NCBI GenBank assembly: GCA_021793395.1
Contig: JAJYSU010000004.1
Coordinates: 1-64,000, forward strand
From: Actinomycetes bacterium
GTDB taxonomy: Bacteria; Actinomycetota; Acidimicrobiia; Acidimicrobiales; RAAP-2
DNA: 64,000 nucleotides
Direction of reading: 5' to 3'
Below the pieces are notes generated by a model, which saw only the letters and a list, made by a program, of their open reading frames with translations, had not been told where the DNA came from and did not search any database. Position numbers and translations under genes: made by a program. Shown in pieces: positions 51,570 to 60,525 of the stretch (position 1 is the first letter of the stretch; each line of letters starts with the position of its first letter).

Positions 51570-52160
51570 CTACTTGATCGTCAGCGGACCGCTGAGCGAC
51601 GCGGTGAACGAGTCGGTCTCGCTGGACCCCGCCTTGTTGGACTTGATCTGGAACGAACCCGTGAACTTCAGGGTGCCGGTCGCGTGCGCGTACTTGCCCG
51701 TCCCGTTCACCACCGTCGCCACACCGGTCACGGTCACGGTGGTCGGCGCCGCGTCACTCGCGGCGCAGGCCTGCGTCTTGGACGACGACACCACCTTGAT
51801 CAGCAACTTCGATCCCGAACCCAGAAGGTAGCCGGTACCCGACAGTGGGTCACACGTGCTCGACGTGGTCGCCGTCCCGGTCCCGTTCATGACGCCCCGG
51901 CCGAGGAGGGTTCCGGTACCGGTACCGTGCACCGACGTTGCCTTCACCGAGCTCGCGGACCAGAGCATGGCGATGGTTCCCTTGTAGGTTCCCTTAAAGG
52001 TGACCTTGCGAACCTTGACGGCCTTGGCGCGTAGCGCGTGGGCGACAACGGCGTGGTGGGTGGCGGGTGAGATGGTCGTCGCGGCGCCCGCGGCGGTGAC
52101 GCCCGAGAGCGCTAGCACACTGGTCACCCCGAGTGGTAAGAGTTTCTTAAAAGTAAGCAT
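51570..52160 (-). CDS. Exported protein of unknown function, near-duplicate of 47991-48581
   Basis: This 196-residue protein is the second copy of the small exported family. The signal peptide (KKLLPLGVTSVLALSGVTAAGAA) and first 35 mature residues differ most, while the mature core, including both cysteines (STCDPLSG, KTQACAASD), is nearly unchanged. At the DNA level long blocks are identical to the other copy, pointing to recent duplication or gene conversion. ATG 52160 stands 6 nt behind TAGTCT, with a possible -35 TTGGAT 18 bp further up. It is divergent from a LysR regulator gene, which might control it. Confidence 0.75.
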   Translation of the reverse strand: MLTFKKLLPLGVTSVLALSGVTAAGAATTISPATHHAVVAHALRAKAVKVRKVTFKGTYKGTIAMLWSASSVKATSVHGTGTGTLLGRGVMNGTGTATTSSTCDPLSGTGYLLGSGSKLLIKVVSSSKTQACAASDAAPTTVTVTGVATVVNGTGKYAHATGTLKFTGSFQIKSNKAGSSETDSFTASLSGPLTIK

Positions 52161-52166
52161 GATGTC

Positions 52167-52224
52167 AGACTACGTAGAATTACTGAAGATATCCAATCAA
52201 TTCTAACTGTCATTTTGATAGTAT
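52167..52224. promoter_or_regulatory. Divergent leaderless promoters between exported-protein and LysR genes
   Basis: Within the AT-rich 70-bp spacer, TAGTCT (52172-52167, minus) is 6 nt before ATG 52160 and TAGTAT (52219-52224, plus) is 6 nt before ATG 52231. The two promoters are back to back, the usual setting for LysR-type autoregulation and control of the divergent gene. Confidence 0.55.
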
Positions 52225-52230
52225 TAATCT

Positions 52231-53166
52231 ATGTTAACGAGCCGCGATCTCACGGTCCAGCAGTTGCGCTGCTTCGTGGCGGTGGCCGAAGAGCGCCAGT
52301 TCACCGCCGCTGCCGACCTGCTCAACGTGGCTCAGCCCTCGATCAGTTCACAGATCCACCGCTTGGAGCGAGTATTGGGCACGCCGCTCTTTCATCGAGG
52401 ACACCGACCCGTCCTGTTGACCGACGCCGGCGAGGAACTCCTCCCCCTGGCGCGGCGCGTCCTGCACGGCCTCGACGACATCTTCCACGCCATCAGCGAA
52501 GTGGAGGGACTGCGACGGGGCCACGTCACCATCGGCGCCACGCCGAGCCTCTCGGCGACACTGCTGCCGCCCATCCTCAACTCCTTCCACCACGACTACC
52601 CCGAGATCGCGCTGACCTTCGTCGAACGCGACTCCTACGAGATCGCCGAACAGCTCGAGGCGGGAGTGCTGGACCTGGCGCTCGTGGTGATGCCGCTACG
52701 ACGCGCGACGCTGCAGACCACGGTACTCGCGGTCGAGCAGATGGTCGTCATGCTCGCACCGAACCACCCGCTGGCGTCGCGCGAGACGATCACGCTCGCC
52801 GACCTGCGCGGGGTGGCCATGATCATGTTCTCCGAGGGGTACGAACTGCGCGCGAGCACTCTCGCGGCCTTCGATCGCGCGGGCTTCGCGCCCACGGTCG
52901 CCCTCGACGGCGCCGAGATGGGGACCATCCACTCCTTCGTCGCGGCCGGACTCGGGGCGGCCATCGTGCCGAGCATTGTCGCCTACGGGCACGACTCCGT
53001 GCGCGTAATCCACCTCGACGAGCCCCACCTCGAGCGCACCATCGGTCTCGTTCGACCCGTACACCACGAGCTTTCACGCGCCGCCGCCGCGCTCTACAGC
53101 GAGATCACCCTCTACCTCACCGAGAGCGGCTGGCCCAGCCCGTCATCCGAACTGCGCGCACCGTAG
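52231..53166 (+). CDS. LysR-family transcriptional regulator
   Basis: The 311-residue regulator has an N-terminal winged helix-turn-helix (LTVQQLRCFVAVAEERQFTAAADLLNVAQPSISSQIHRLE) and a two-lobed effector-binding domain (GHVTIGATPSLSATLLPPIL, then VVMLAPNHPLAS and GLGAAIVPSIV). ATG 52231 lies 6 nt after TAGTAT. It is divergent from the duplicate exported-protein gene and upstream of sdhC with 174 bp between. Either could be its target; classical LysR logic favours the divergent gene. Effector unknown. Confidence 0.9.
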   Translation: MLTSRDLTVQQLRCFVAVAEERQFTAAADLLNVAQPSISSQIHRLERVLGTPLFHRGHRPVLLTDAGEELLPLARRVLHGLDDIFHAISEVEGLRRGHVTIGATPSLSATLLPPILNSFHHDYPEIALTFVERDSYEIAEQLEAGVLDLALVVMPLRRATLQTTVLAVEQMVVMLAPNHPLASRETITLADLRGVAMIMFSEGYELRASTLAAFDRAGFAPTVALDGAEMGTIHSFVAAGLGAAIVPSIVAYGHDSVRVIHLDEPHLERTIGLVRPVHHELSRAAAALYSEITLYLTESGWPSPSSELRAP

Positions 53167-53340
53167 TCCGGCGTCGCGCTGAGTACGGCGACGACTCTGG
53201 CCCGCTGACGCCTCGCGCAGGTTGGGTCCTTCGGCACTGCCCGCTCTCCGAGCACCGCGAGTGTGCTGCCTAGTATGGGGGGCGTCATGCCAGAGCGAGG
53301 GGTAACCTCGCGACGAGTACGAGTTGAGCGAGGAGACGAA

Positions 53341-54156
53341 GTGGCGACGCTGGAAACTTCGACAAAGGTGGTCCTGGGAGGCGCGCGCGGCGGTCCTGAC
53401 GCCCCCACACTGCGCACGGATCGCTGGTGGATCCAGCCCGTCGCCACCGTGTCCATACTGACGGCGTTCGTCATCTACTCGACGTGGGCCGCCTTTCAGA
53501 ACAAGAACTACTACGTCGGCGCCAACGTCCACCGCGACTTGATCAGCCCCTTCTACTCACCCTGCCTCACCGACCACTGCGTGCCCGGCTCGTCGGCCGG
53601 CTTCATCCTGCACGGCTGGCCCCTCTCACCGGCGCTCCTCATCCTGATCTTCCCGCTGGGCTTTCGCCTGTCGTGCTACTACTACCGTCGCAGTTACTAC
53701 CGGGCGTTCTGGTGGTCGCCGCCGTCGTGCGCCGTCGCCGACGCGCACCCGACCTACTCGGGCGAGACCCGCTTCCCGCTCATCATGCAGAACGTGCACC
53801 GCTGGTTCTTCTACTTCGGGGTGCTCTTCAACATCATGCTGACCTACGACGCGGTACGGGCCTTTCAACAGCCGGGTCTCGGGTGGGGCGTCACCGTGGG
53901 CACCGTAGTGCTCGTCGTGAACGCCACGCTGCTATGGATGTACTCGCTCACCTGCCACGCGTGTCGCCACCTTTTCGGCGGCGGGTCGCGGCGCCTCTCG
54001 GCGCACAAGTTACGCGCGCGTTTCTGGCAGTTCGTCAGCCCGCTTAACGCCAAGCACATGAACTTCGCGTGGGCCTCACTGATCTTCGTCGCACTCACTG
54101 ACGTCTACGTGCGTCTGGTCGCCTCGGGCGTCCTCACCGACTACAAACTCTTCTAA
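53341..54156 (+). CDS. sdhC: Succinate dehydrogenase membrane anchor (Sdh1-type)
   Basis: The 271-residue membrane protein has about five TM segments and conserved histidines (GFILHGWPLSP, IMQNVHRWFFYFG, MYSLTCHACRHLFGGGSRR, LNAKHMNFAW) suited to heme or quinone binding. Its size and position match the single anchor subunit of the mycobacterial Sdh1 complex (Rv0249c-like) rather than the small SdhC/SdhD pair. GTG 53341 follows GGAGACGAA and removes a poorly conserved 26-residue extension. It is the first gene of sdhCAB, with GGAGG before sdhA 11 nt downstream. Confidence 0.85.
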   Translation: MATLETSTKVVLGGARGGPDAPTLRTDRWWIQPVATVSILTAFVIYSTWAAFQNKNYYVGANVHRDLISPFYSPCLTDHCVPGSSAGFILHGWPLSPALLILIFPLGFRLSCYYYRRSYYRAFWWSPPSCAVADAHPTYSGETRFPLIMQNVHRWFFYFGVLFNIMLTYDAVRAFQQPGLGWGVTVGTVVLVVNATLLWMYSLTCHACRHLFGGGSRRLSAHKLRARFWQFVSPLNAKHMNFAWASLIFVALTDVYVRLVASGVLTDYKLF

Positions 54157-54167
54157 CGGAGGAACCC

Positions 54168-55988
54168 GTGACCACATCATCCCCCTACGAGCACCACGAG
54201 TACGACGTCCTGATCATCGGTGCCGGCGGCGCGGGACTACGCGCCGCCATCGAGGCCAAGCAGCGCGGCCTCTCGGTGGCCCTCGTCACTAAGTCGCTCC
54301 TCGGCAAGGCCCACACGGTCATGGCCGAGGGTGGCATGGCCGCGGCAATGGGCAACGTCTCCGCTGAAGACAACTGGAAGGTGCACTTTCGCGACACGAT
54401 GCGCGGCGGCAAGATGCTGAACAACTACCGCATGGCCGAGCTGCACGCCAAAGAGTCTCCCGACCGCGTCCACGAACTTGAGCAGTGGGGAGCCCTCTTC
54501 GATCGCACGAAGGACGGCAAGATTCTCCAGCGTGACTTCGGTGGTCACCGCTACGCGCGACTCGCCCACGTGGGCGACCGCACCGGCCTCGAGCTGATTC
54601 GCACGCTCCAACAAAAGGTCGTCTCCATGGGCACCGACGTCTACATGGAGTGCAAGGTGCTGCGCCTGGTGCACGATAGCGACGGACGCATCGCCGGGTG
54701 CGTCGCCTACTGGCGCCCGACCGGCGAGTTCGTGACCTTCGCGGCCAAGGCCATCATCCTGGCGACCGGTGGCGTGGGCAAGGCCTGGAAGTTCACCTCC
54801 AACTCCTGGGAGAGCACCGGCGACGGCCAGGCCCTAGCTCTGTGGGCCGGGGCGAAGCTGATCGACATGGAGTGCGTCCAGTTCCACCCGACCGGCATGG
54901 TCTGGCCGCTCAGCGTGCGCGGGCTCCTGGTCACCGAGGGCGTACGCGGCGACGGCGGCGTACTGCGCAACTCCGAGGGCGAACGCTTCATGTTTCGCTA
55001 CGTACCCGACATGTTCCGCGCCGAGACCGCCGAGTCCGAGGAGGAGGGCGACCGCTGGTACGAGGACCACAACGCCGGCCGCCGGCCACCTGAGCTGCTG
55101 CCGCGCGACGAGGTCGCGCGGGCCATCAACAGCGAAGTGAAGGCCGGCCGTGGGAGCCCCCACGGCGGGGTCTACCTCGACATCGCCACCCGGCGCAGCG
55201 CCGAGTACATCCAGCGGCGCCTGCCCTCGATGTACCACCAGTTCATGGAACTCGCGGGCGTCGACATCACCCGCGAAGCAATGGAGATCGGACCCACGTG
55301 CCACTACATCATGGGTGGCGTGAAGGTCGACGCTGACACGACCGCCACCACCGTGCCCGGTCTCTTCGCCGCCGGCGAAGTTGCCGCGGGCCTGCACGGT
55401 GCGAATCGTCTCGGTGGCAACTCACTGAGCGACCTGGTGGTCTTCGGGCGACGCGCGGGCATGGGCGCGGCCGACTACATCGAAGGTGGCCAGGGCGCCA
55501 CCGACTTCAACCTCGCCGAGGTAGAGGGCGCGATCGCCGAGGCGCTCGCCCCCCTCGAGCACACCGGTGGCGAGAGCCCCTACGACGTGCACCGCGACCT
55601 CCAAGAGATGATGCAGACCAACGTCGGCATCATCCGCACGGGCAGTGAAATCGCCGACGCGATCGAGCAGTTGGAGACCTTCACCGAGCGTGTGAAGAAC
55701 CTCTCCGTGCCCGGCGGCCGCAAGTACAACCCGGGCTGGAACCTCGCTACGGACCTACCGAGCATGATCACGGTCGCCAAGTGCACGGCGCGCGGGGCTA
55801 TCGAACGCAAGGAATCGCGCGGTGGACACACCCGTGACGACTTCCCCACGGCCGACCCCGAGTACGGCAAAATCAACTTCGCCCACTCGATGTCGGGCGG
55901 CACGTGGGACGGCGAGATCACGACCGAGCGGTCGCCACTTCTCGTCATGCCCGACGAACTAGCGAGTCTCATGGAGGAGGGGAAGTAA
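54168..55988 (+). CDS. sdhA: Succinate dehydrogenase/fumarate reductase flavoprotein subunit
   Basis: The 606-residue catalytic subunit has FAD motif VLIIGAGGAGLRAAIEA near residue 14, the covalent-FAD histidine region LGKAHTVMAEGGMAAA near 46, the substrate region MECVQFHPTGMVWP near 240 with RGLLVTEGVRGDGG, and RLGGNSLSDLVVFGRRAG near 410. It oxidises succinate to fumarate in the TCA cycle and passes electrons to SdhB. GTG 54168 follows CGGAGGAAC. It overlaps sdhB by TAATG. Confidence 0.96.
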   Translation: MTTSSPYEHHEYDVLIIGAGGAGLRAAIEAKQRGLSVALVTKSLLGKAHTVMAEGGMAAAMGNVSAEDNWKVHFRDTMRGGKMLNNYRMAELHAKESPDRVHELEQWGALFDRTKDGKILQRDFGGHRYARLAHVGDRTGLELIRTLQQKVVSMGTDVYMECKVLRLVHDSDGRIAGCVAYWRPTGEFVTFAAKAIILATGGVGKAWKFTSNSWESTGDGQALALWAGAKLIDMECVQFHPTGMVWPLSVRGLLVTEGVRGDGGVLRNSEGERFMFRYVPDMFRAETAESEEEGDRWYEDHNAGRRPPELLPRDEVARAINSEVKAGRGSPHGGVYLDIATRRSAEYIQRRLPSMYHQFMELAGVDITREAMEIGPTCHYIMGGVKVDADTTATTVPGLFAAGEVAAGLHGANRLGGNSLSDLVVFGRRAGMGAADYIEGGQGATDFNLAEVEGAIAEALAPLEHTGGESPYDVHRDLQEMMQTNVGIIRTGSEIADAIEQLETFTERVKNLSVPGGRKYNPGWNLATDLPSMITVAKCTARGAIERKESRGGHTRDDFPTADPEYGKINFAHSMSGGTWDGEITTERSPLLVMPDELASLMEEGK

Positions 55989-56767
55989 TGGCCGAGGTGA
56001 CGATGCGGGTCTGGCGCGGTGACGCCAGCGGAGGCGATTTCGAGACATACACCCTGCCCAAGAACGAGGGCGAGGTCGTGCTCGACGTCGTGCACCGGAT
56101 CCAGGCCACCGAGGCCCCGGATCTGGCCTGCCGGTGGAACTGCAAGGCCGGGAAGTGCGGCTCCTGTTCGGCCGAGATCAACGGCAAGCCGAGTCTCATG
56201 TGCATGACCCGGGTGGACGAACTTCCCGAGGGACCGATCACGGTCACCCCGATGAAAACCTTCCCGATCATTCGCGACCTGGTGACTGACGTCTCGTTCA
56301 ACTTCGCCATGGCCGAGAAGATTCCGGCCCTGCTGCCCCCGCCAATGCCCGCCGAGGGCTATCGCATGTTCCAAGAGGACGTGCAGCGCGGCCAGGAGTT
56401 CCGCAAGTGCATCGAGTGCTTCCTGTGTCAGGACGTGTGCCACGTGATTCGCGACCACGAAGACAACAAGGAGCATTACGCCGGTCCGCGCTTCCTGATG
56501 CGCATCGCCGAACTCGAGATGCACCCCCTGGACACCAACGACCGCCGCGAGTACGCGCGCGAGGAAATGGGTCTCGGCTTCTGCAACATCACGAAGTGCT
56601 GCACCGAGGTCTGCCCCGAGGGTATCCACATCACGGATAACGCGCTCATTGCGCTCAAGGAGCGAGTAGTCGACGCCCACTACGACCCCGTGGCCTGGCT
56701 GGGTCGCAAGATTCTGCGACGCACGAAGCGCACGGCCGCCGAAGCCGCCGTCCAGCCAGCCCCCTAA
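55988..56767 (+). CDS. sdhB: Succinate dehydrogenase iron-sulfur subunit
   Basis: The 259-residue protein has the [2Fe-2S] ligands in CRWNCKAGKCGSCSAEINGK with a fourth Cys in LMCMTRV, then the 4Fe-4S/3Fe-4S block CIECFLCQDVCHVIRD and the distal CNITKCCTEVCPEGI. It links the flavin to the quinone site in the membrane anchor. The start ATG 55988 overlaps the sdhA stop and begins at the conserved MAEVTMRVWRG; the longer frame is a shadow inside sdhA. The Ala-rich C-terminal tail is variable. Confidence 0.96.
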   Translation: MAEVTMRVWRGDASGGDFETYTLPKNEGEVVLDVVHRIQATEAPDLACRWNCKAGKCGSCSAEINGKPSLMCMTRVDELPEGPITVTPMKTFPIIRDLVTDVSFNFAMAEKIPALLPPPMPAEGYRMFQEDVQRGQEFRKCIECFLCQDVCHVIRDHEDNKEHYAGPRFLMRIAELEMHPLDTNDRREYAREEMGLGFCNITKCCTEVCPEGIHITDNALIALKERVVDAHYDPVAWLGRKILRRTKRTAAEAAVQPAP

Positions 56768-56770
56768 GCC

Positions 56771-57130
56771 GTGGCCGACTTCCTCTCGGCGGCCTGGTTT
56801 GACGAGATCAACGACGCGCTGAGTCGAGCGCCCGCGCCACCACCCGACGTCCTACCGTGGCGTCTGGTAGTCGAGTTCACCAAAGCTCCGTCGACGGTGC
56901 CCTCCGCCCTCACCCTCACCCTCGACGACTCCGGAGCTCGCCTGGAGCCGGGCGATCATGTCAACGCCGAGACGACGATCCGTCTCACCTTTGACGACGC
57001 GCACGCCCTGTCGGCCGGTCGGCTCACGAGTGCGGACGCCCTACGCGACGGGCGTCTCACGGTGCGCGGGGACCTCGGCCCGGCGGTGGCGGTCATGGCG
57101 TGGGCCCGTGAGGCCTACCACTCCCGATGA
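56771..57130 (+). CDS. SCP2 sterol-binding-domain-like protein
   Basis: The 119-residue protein resembles actinobacterial single-domain SCP2 proteins: a helix at the start (FLSAAWFDEINDALSRA), strands WRLVVEFTK and SALTLTLDDSGARLE, then TTIRLTFDDAHALSAGRLTSADALRDGRLTVRGDLG in fragments, which is the typical SCP2 end with a ligand-tunnel helix. SCP2 domains bind lipids or acyl chains. GTG 56771 lies 3 nt after the sdhB stop, so it rides in the sdh operon, an arrangement I cannot explain functionally. Confidence 0.8.
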   Translation: MADFLSAAWFDEINDALSRAPAPPPDVLPWRLVVEFTKAPSTVPSALTLTLDDSGARLEPGDHVNAETTIRLTFDDAHALSAGRLTSADALRDGRLTVRGDLGPAVAVMAWAREAYHSR

Positions 57131-57412
57131 CCACGGAGTACGCGATGCTGCCCCCACGACGCTGGGCGCTGCTCCTACGACGCTGAGGGACTCCTGCGCC
57201 GCGATGATCTCCGCGCACCATCGTCACGATCGACTATATAGACCTAAGTAACTAGGAATAGTTCGTGATCAATACTGCGACAACGTCTCATTGATGGCAC
57301 GATTCTGGCGTTCAGCATCTCTCACTGAATAGACGCATCGGCACGTCCGTTACAATCCTCAGGTCCGTTAATATTGCGCGAACGTCGCGCGGCGACGACC
57401 AAGGAGACACCC

Positions 57413-58621
57413 GTGCCCCATCTACCCGACGTCAACGTGATCGCCTCGCCGGACGCGACCAGCGGCGACGTACGCTACCTTGGCCCGAACTGGTACGCCT
57501 CGGTGATGGGAACCGGCATCGTCGCCAACGCCGGAGCACTGCTGCCGTTCGACGTACCGGGACTTCGAGTCTTCGTCGAGGTCGTCTGGGTCGCGGCCGC
57601 GGCGTTGTTGGCCGGTCTCGTCATCGCCACGCTGGTCCACTGGATACGTTCGCCCCACGTGGCGCGCTCCTACGGCCGCGACGTCTCGATGGCCCAGTTC
57701 TACGGCGCACCGCCTATGGCGTTTCTGACCGTGGGTGCGGGCGCCCTGCTGGCGGTGCCAACTCTGATCGGCCTACGCGCCGCGGTCGACCTCGACTGGG
57801 TGCTGTGGACGGTGGGAACCCTCACCGGGCTCGCGAGCGTCACGATCATCCCCTACCGACTCTTCACGCAGATTGAGGTGCGTCCCGACGCCGCGTTCGG
57901 TGGCTGGTTGATGCCCATCGTGCCCCCCATGGTGTCCGCGGCGACCGGCGCCCTGCTGCTACCCCACGTAGCCTCGCTCGAGTGGCGGGCCACTCTGCTC
58001 TACGGCCTCTACGCGATGTTCGGTATGAGCCTGATGGTGGCCATCATCGTCATCACCCTGATCTGGTCGCGTCTGGTGCACTTCGGTACGTCGGGAACCG
58101 GCCGAGTACCGACACTATGGATTGTGCTGGGGCCCCTCGGACAGTCCATCACCGCCGCCGGGACTCTCGGGGCTCTCGCCCACTTGGCCGTGCCGGCCTC
58201 CGTAGCCTCGGGGATGACCATTTTCGCACTGCTCTACGGGGTTCCCATGTGGGGCTTCGCCATGCTCTGGGCCGTGCTCGCTCTCGCCATCACGATCCGC
58301 ACCGCACGGTCGCACCTCCCCTTCTCGCTTACCTGGTGGAGCTTCACCTTCCCCGTGGGGGTCACGGTCACCGGCACGATACGTCTGGCGCTGCAGACGG
58401 GGCTCCCGGCGTTTCGCTGGGCGTCAGCCCTCGGCTACGCGGCTCTCATCGGGGCCTGGGTCCTCGTCGCCGCACGCACGTCGTGGGCCTCACGTCACGG
58501 TGAGTTGCTGCGCCCGCCGGCGCCCGGGGTGAGCACGCCCGCCGGTCGTAAGGAGCCTCAGACGGCGCCGACCACCCTCTCCGGCGTCACCCTGGCGACG
58601 TCGACTGCTCTCGACCACTAA
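57413..58621 (+). CDS. TDT family (TehA/SLAC1-like) transporter, second copy
   Basis: The 402-residue protein has ten TM segments and begins the family core with LGPNWYASVMGTGIVANAGALL near residue 25. Its match to the gene at 1221-2507 is distant, so they are not recent duplicates. Family members export sulfite, transport C4-dicarboxylates such as malate, or conduct anions. Its position after sdhCAB and near mdh makes a dicarboxylate substrate tempting, but this is inference. GTG 57413 follows AAGGAG, and TAATAT at 57369-57374 is a fitting -10 box. A strong terminator follows. Confidence 0.82.
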   Translation: MPHLPDVNVIASPDATSGDVRYLGPNWYASVMGTGIVANAGALLPFDVPGLRVFVEVVWVAAAALLAGLVIATLVHWIRSPHVARSYGRDVSMAQFYGAPPMAFLTVGAGALLAVPTLIGLRAAVDLDWVLWTVGTLTGLASVTIIPYRLFTQIEVRPDAAFGGWLMPIVPPMVSAATGALLLPHVASLEWRATLLYGLYAMFGMSLMVAIIVITLIWSRLVHFGTSGTGRVPTLWIVLGPLGQSITAAGTLGALAHLAVPASVASGMTIFALLYGVPMWGFAMLWAVLALAITIRTARSHLPFSLTWWSFTFPVGVTVTGTIRLALQTGLPAFRWASALGYAALIGAWVLVAARTSWASRHGELLRPPAPGVSTPAGRKEPQTAPTTLSGVTLATSTALDH

Positions 58622-58625
58622 CCCT

Positions 58626-58656
58626 GCGTCGGTCACTCGGCGGGAGTGACCGACGC
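58626..58656 (+). terminator. Hairpin terminator after the second TDT gene
   Basis: A perfect 13-bp stem (GCGTCGGTCACTC and its complement) with a GGCGG loop starts 5 bp after the stop codon. The following 250 bp up to the methyltransferase gene contain no gene I can support. Confidence 0.8.
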
Positions 58657-58914
58657 TGACACCTCGGCGTCGCACCCACGCGGTAACGCCGAGGCGTCAG
58701 AGCAGCGAACCACGCACCTCGACGAAGACACGGGTGACGTCGCGCGGACCCGAGATCACGACGCACTCGGCTCGTCACCCCCGTCTCGCGACCAACGTTC
58801 GACGCACAGCGTGGCGACGCTGACGCGAGTGCTGACGAACGCCCGATGACTCCACGACTTCGACATCGAGGGAACGCGACAGCCTGACTACACTCGACGC
58901 CGAGGGGGTGACGA

Positions 58915-59505
58915 ATGTTCCACGAGATCCCGGGACGCGTACTCGAGGTGATGGAGGAACTCGAGGACGAGGACCGGCGCGATCGGCTCGACGGTACCCC
59001 TCAACTCGAACGCCTACGTCAGGTCCCGCCCGAGACGGGCCAGTTCCTGGCTCTGCTCTGCGCCAGTGCCCCCGCCGGTAGCGTGATCGAGATCGGCACC
59101 AGTGCCGGCTACTCGGCGCTCTGGCTCGCGCTCGCCTGTCGCGCGCGCCAGCGTCAACTCACGACGTTCGAGATCCTTCCCGCCAAGGCGAGCCGAGCGC
59201 GCACGACCTTCGAGCGCGCCGGAGTAGGCGACGTGGTCGGACTCGTCAACGGCGACTTCCTCGACCACGCCCAGTCGCTGGGCGACGTCGGCTTCTGCTT
59301 TCTCGATGCCGAAAAGAACGTCTACGGCGCCTGTATCGACGCGGTCGTCCCCAACCTCGTGCCCGGAGGACTCCTGGTGGCCGATAACGTGATCAGCCAC
59401 CACGACGAGTTGGAGAGCGTCGTCGACGCGGTGCGTCGCGACGCGCGCGTCGACGCGGTCGTCGTTCCCATCGGCCGCGGCGAGTTGGTCGCTCGTCGCG
59501 TCTAG
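58915..59505 (+). CDS. O-methyltransferase (COMT-like, class I SAM-dependent)
   Basis: The 196-residue methyltransferase has the SAM-binding motif I GSVIEIGTSAGYSALWLA near residue 55, motif II LTTFEILPAKASRARTTF and the metal-site Asp in GFCFLDAEKNVYGACIDAVVPNLVPGGLLVADNV near 125-155, which aligns with the divalent-metal O-methyltransferase family (LLDADK-type, then ADNV). Substrates are catechols or similar diols. ATG 58915 follows GAGGGGGTGA, and a TACACT box is at 58889-58894. Convergent with mdh, with 3 bp between the stops. Confidence 0.86.
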   Translation: MFHEIPGRVLEVMEELEDEDRRDRLDGTPQLERLRQVPPETGQFLALLCASAPAGSVIEIGTSAGYSALWLALACRARQRQLTTFEILPAKASRARTTFERAGVGDVVGLVNGDFLDHAQSLGDVGFCFLDAEKNVYGACIDAVVPNLVPGGLLVADNVISHHDELESVVDAVRRDARVDAVVVPIGRGELVARRV

Positions 59506-59508
59506 GAG

Positions 59509-60501
59509 CTAGCCGAGAAGTCCCAACTTCACGACCTCGTCGCGCTCGCCCACGAGCTCGTCCACGGTCAACTGGATCTTGGCCCGGGAGAATTCGTCAA
59601 TCTCGAATCCCTCCTTGACCGACCAGCCACCGACGCCGTCGGCGACCACGGGGAAGCCGAAGGTGAGCCCCTCGGGGATTCCGTACTCGCCGCGGCTGGT
59701 CACGCTCACCGACACGCAGTCGTCGGCCGGGGTCGGCGTGGTGAGGCTCACCACCGTGTCGATCGCGGCGTTGGCCGCCGACGCCGCGGAGGAGGCACCG
59801 CGCGCCTCGATAATGGCCGCGCCGCGCTTTTGCACGGTGGTGATGAACTCACCCTCCAGCCACGCCCGGTCATTCACCGCGTCCACGACCGGCACGCCGT
59901 CGACGGTCGCGTTGGCGAAGTCGGGGAACTGGGTCGAGGAGTGATTTCCCCAGATGACGAGGTTCTTCACCCCGGCGACGCCCGTCCCCACTCGCTTGGC
60001 GATCTGAGTCTCGGCGCGGTTCTGATCCAGGCGCGTCATCGAGAACCAGCGGTCCGCGGGCACCTCGGGCGCGTGCGAGCGCGCGATCAGGCAGTTGGTG
60101 TTGCAGGGGTTACCCACGACGAGTATCCGCACGTCGCTCGCGGCGTGACCGGCGATCGCTTCACCCTGGGGCTTGAAGATACCCCCGTTCACACCGAGCA
60201 GGTCACTACGCTCCATACCCGCCTTGCGCGGCACGGACCCCACGAGCAGCGCCCACGACGTCCCGTTGAAGGCAACGTCGAGGTCGCTCGTCGCCTCGAT
60301 GCCCGCGAGCAGCGGGAAGGCGCAGTCGTCGAGCTCCATCACGACCCCCTCGAGGGCCTTCATCGCCGGCTCGATCTCGAGGAGACGAAGCACGACGGGC
60401 GTGTCGGGGCCGAGTAGCTGGCCCGAGGCGATGCGAAACAGCAGTTGATAACCGATCTGGCCGGCGGCGCCGGTCACGGTGACGTGGACGGGGGTGGTCA
60501 T
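59509..60501 (-). CDS. mdh: Malate dehydrogenase
   Basis: The 330-residue enzyme is of the longer (cytosolic/chloroplast-like) MDH group. The NAD motif is [19 protein letters not shown] near residue 8, with acidic DD..LEIEP preferring NAD. The substrate arginines are in [13 protein letters not shown] and [14 protein letters not shown] (with catalytic Asp), and the catalytic His is in [14 protein letters not shown] near 185. It interconverts malate and oxaloacetate. It follows icd on the same strand with 24 bp between, so the two TCA enzymes are probably co-expressed. Confidence 0.96.
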   Translation of the reverse strand: MTTPVHVTVTGAAGQIGYQLLFRIASGQLLGPDTPVVLRLLEIEPAMKALEGVVMELDDCAFPLLAGIEATSDLDVAFNGTSWALLVGSVPRKAGMERSDLLGVNGGIFKPQGEAIAGHAASDVRILVVGNPCNTNCLIARSHAPEVPADRWFSMTRLDQNRAETQIAKRVGTGVAGVKNLVIWGNHSSTQFPDFANATVDGVPVVDAVNDRAWLEGEFITTVQKRGAAIIEARGASSAASAANAAIDTVVSLTTPTPADDCVSVSVTSRGEYGIPEGLTFGFPVVADGVGGWSVKEGFEIDEFSRAKIQLTVDELVGERDEVVKLGLLG

Positions 60502-60525
60502 GATTCTCCTTTAGCGGTAGGGGTA

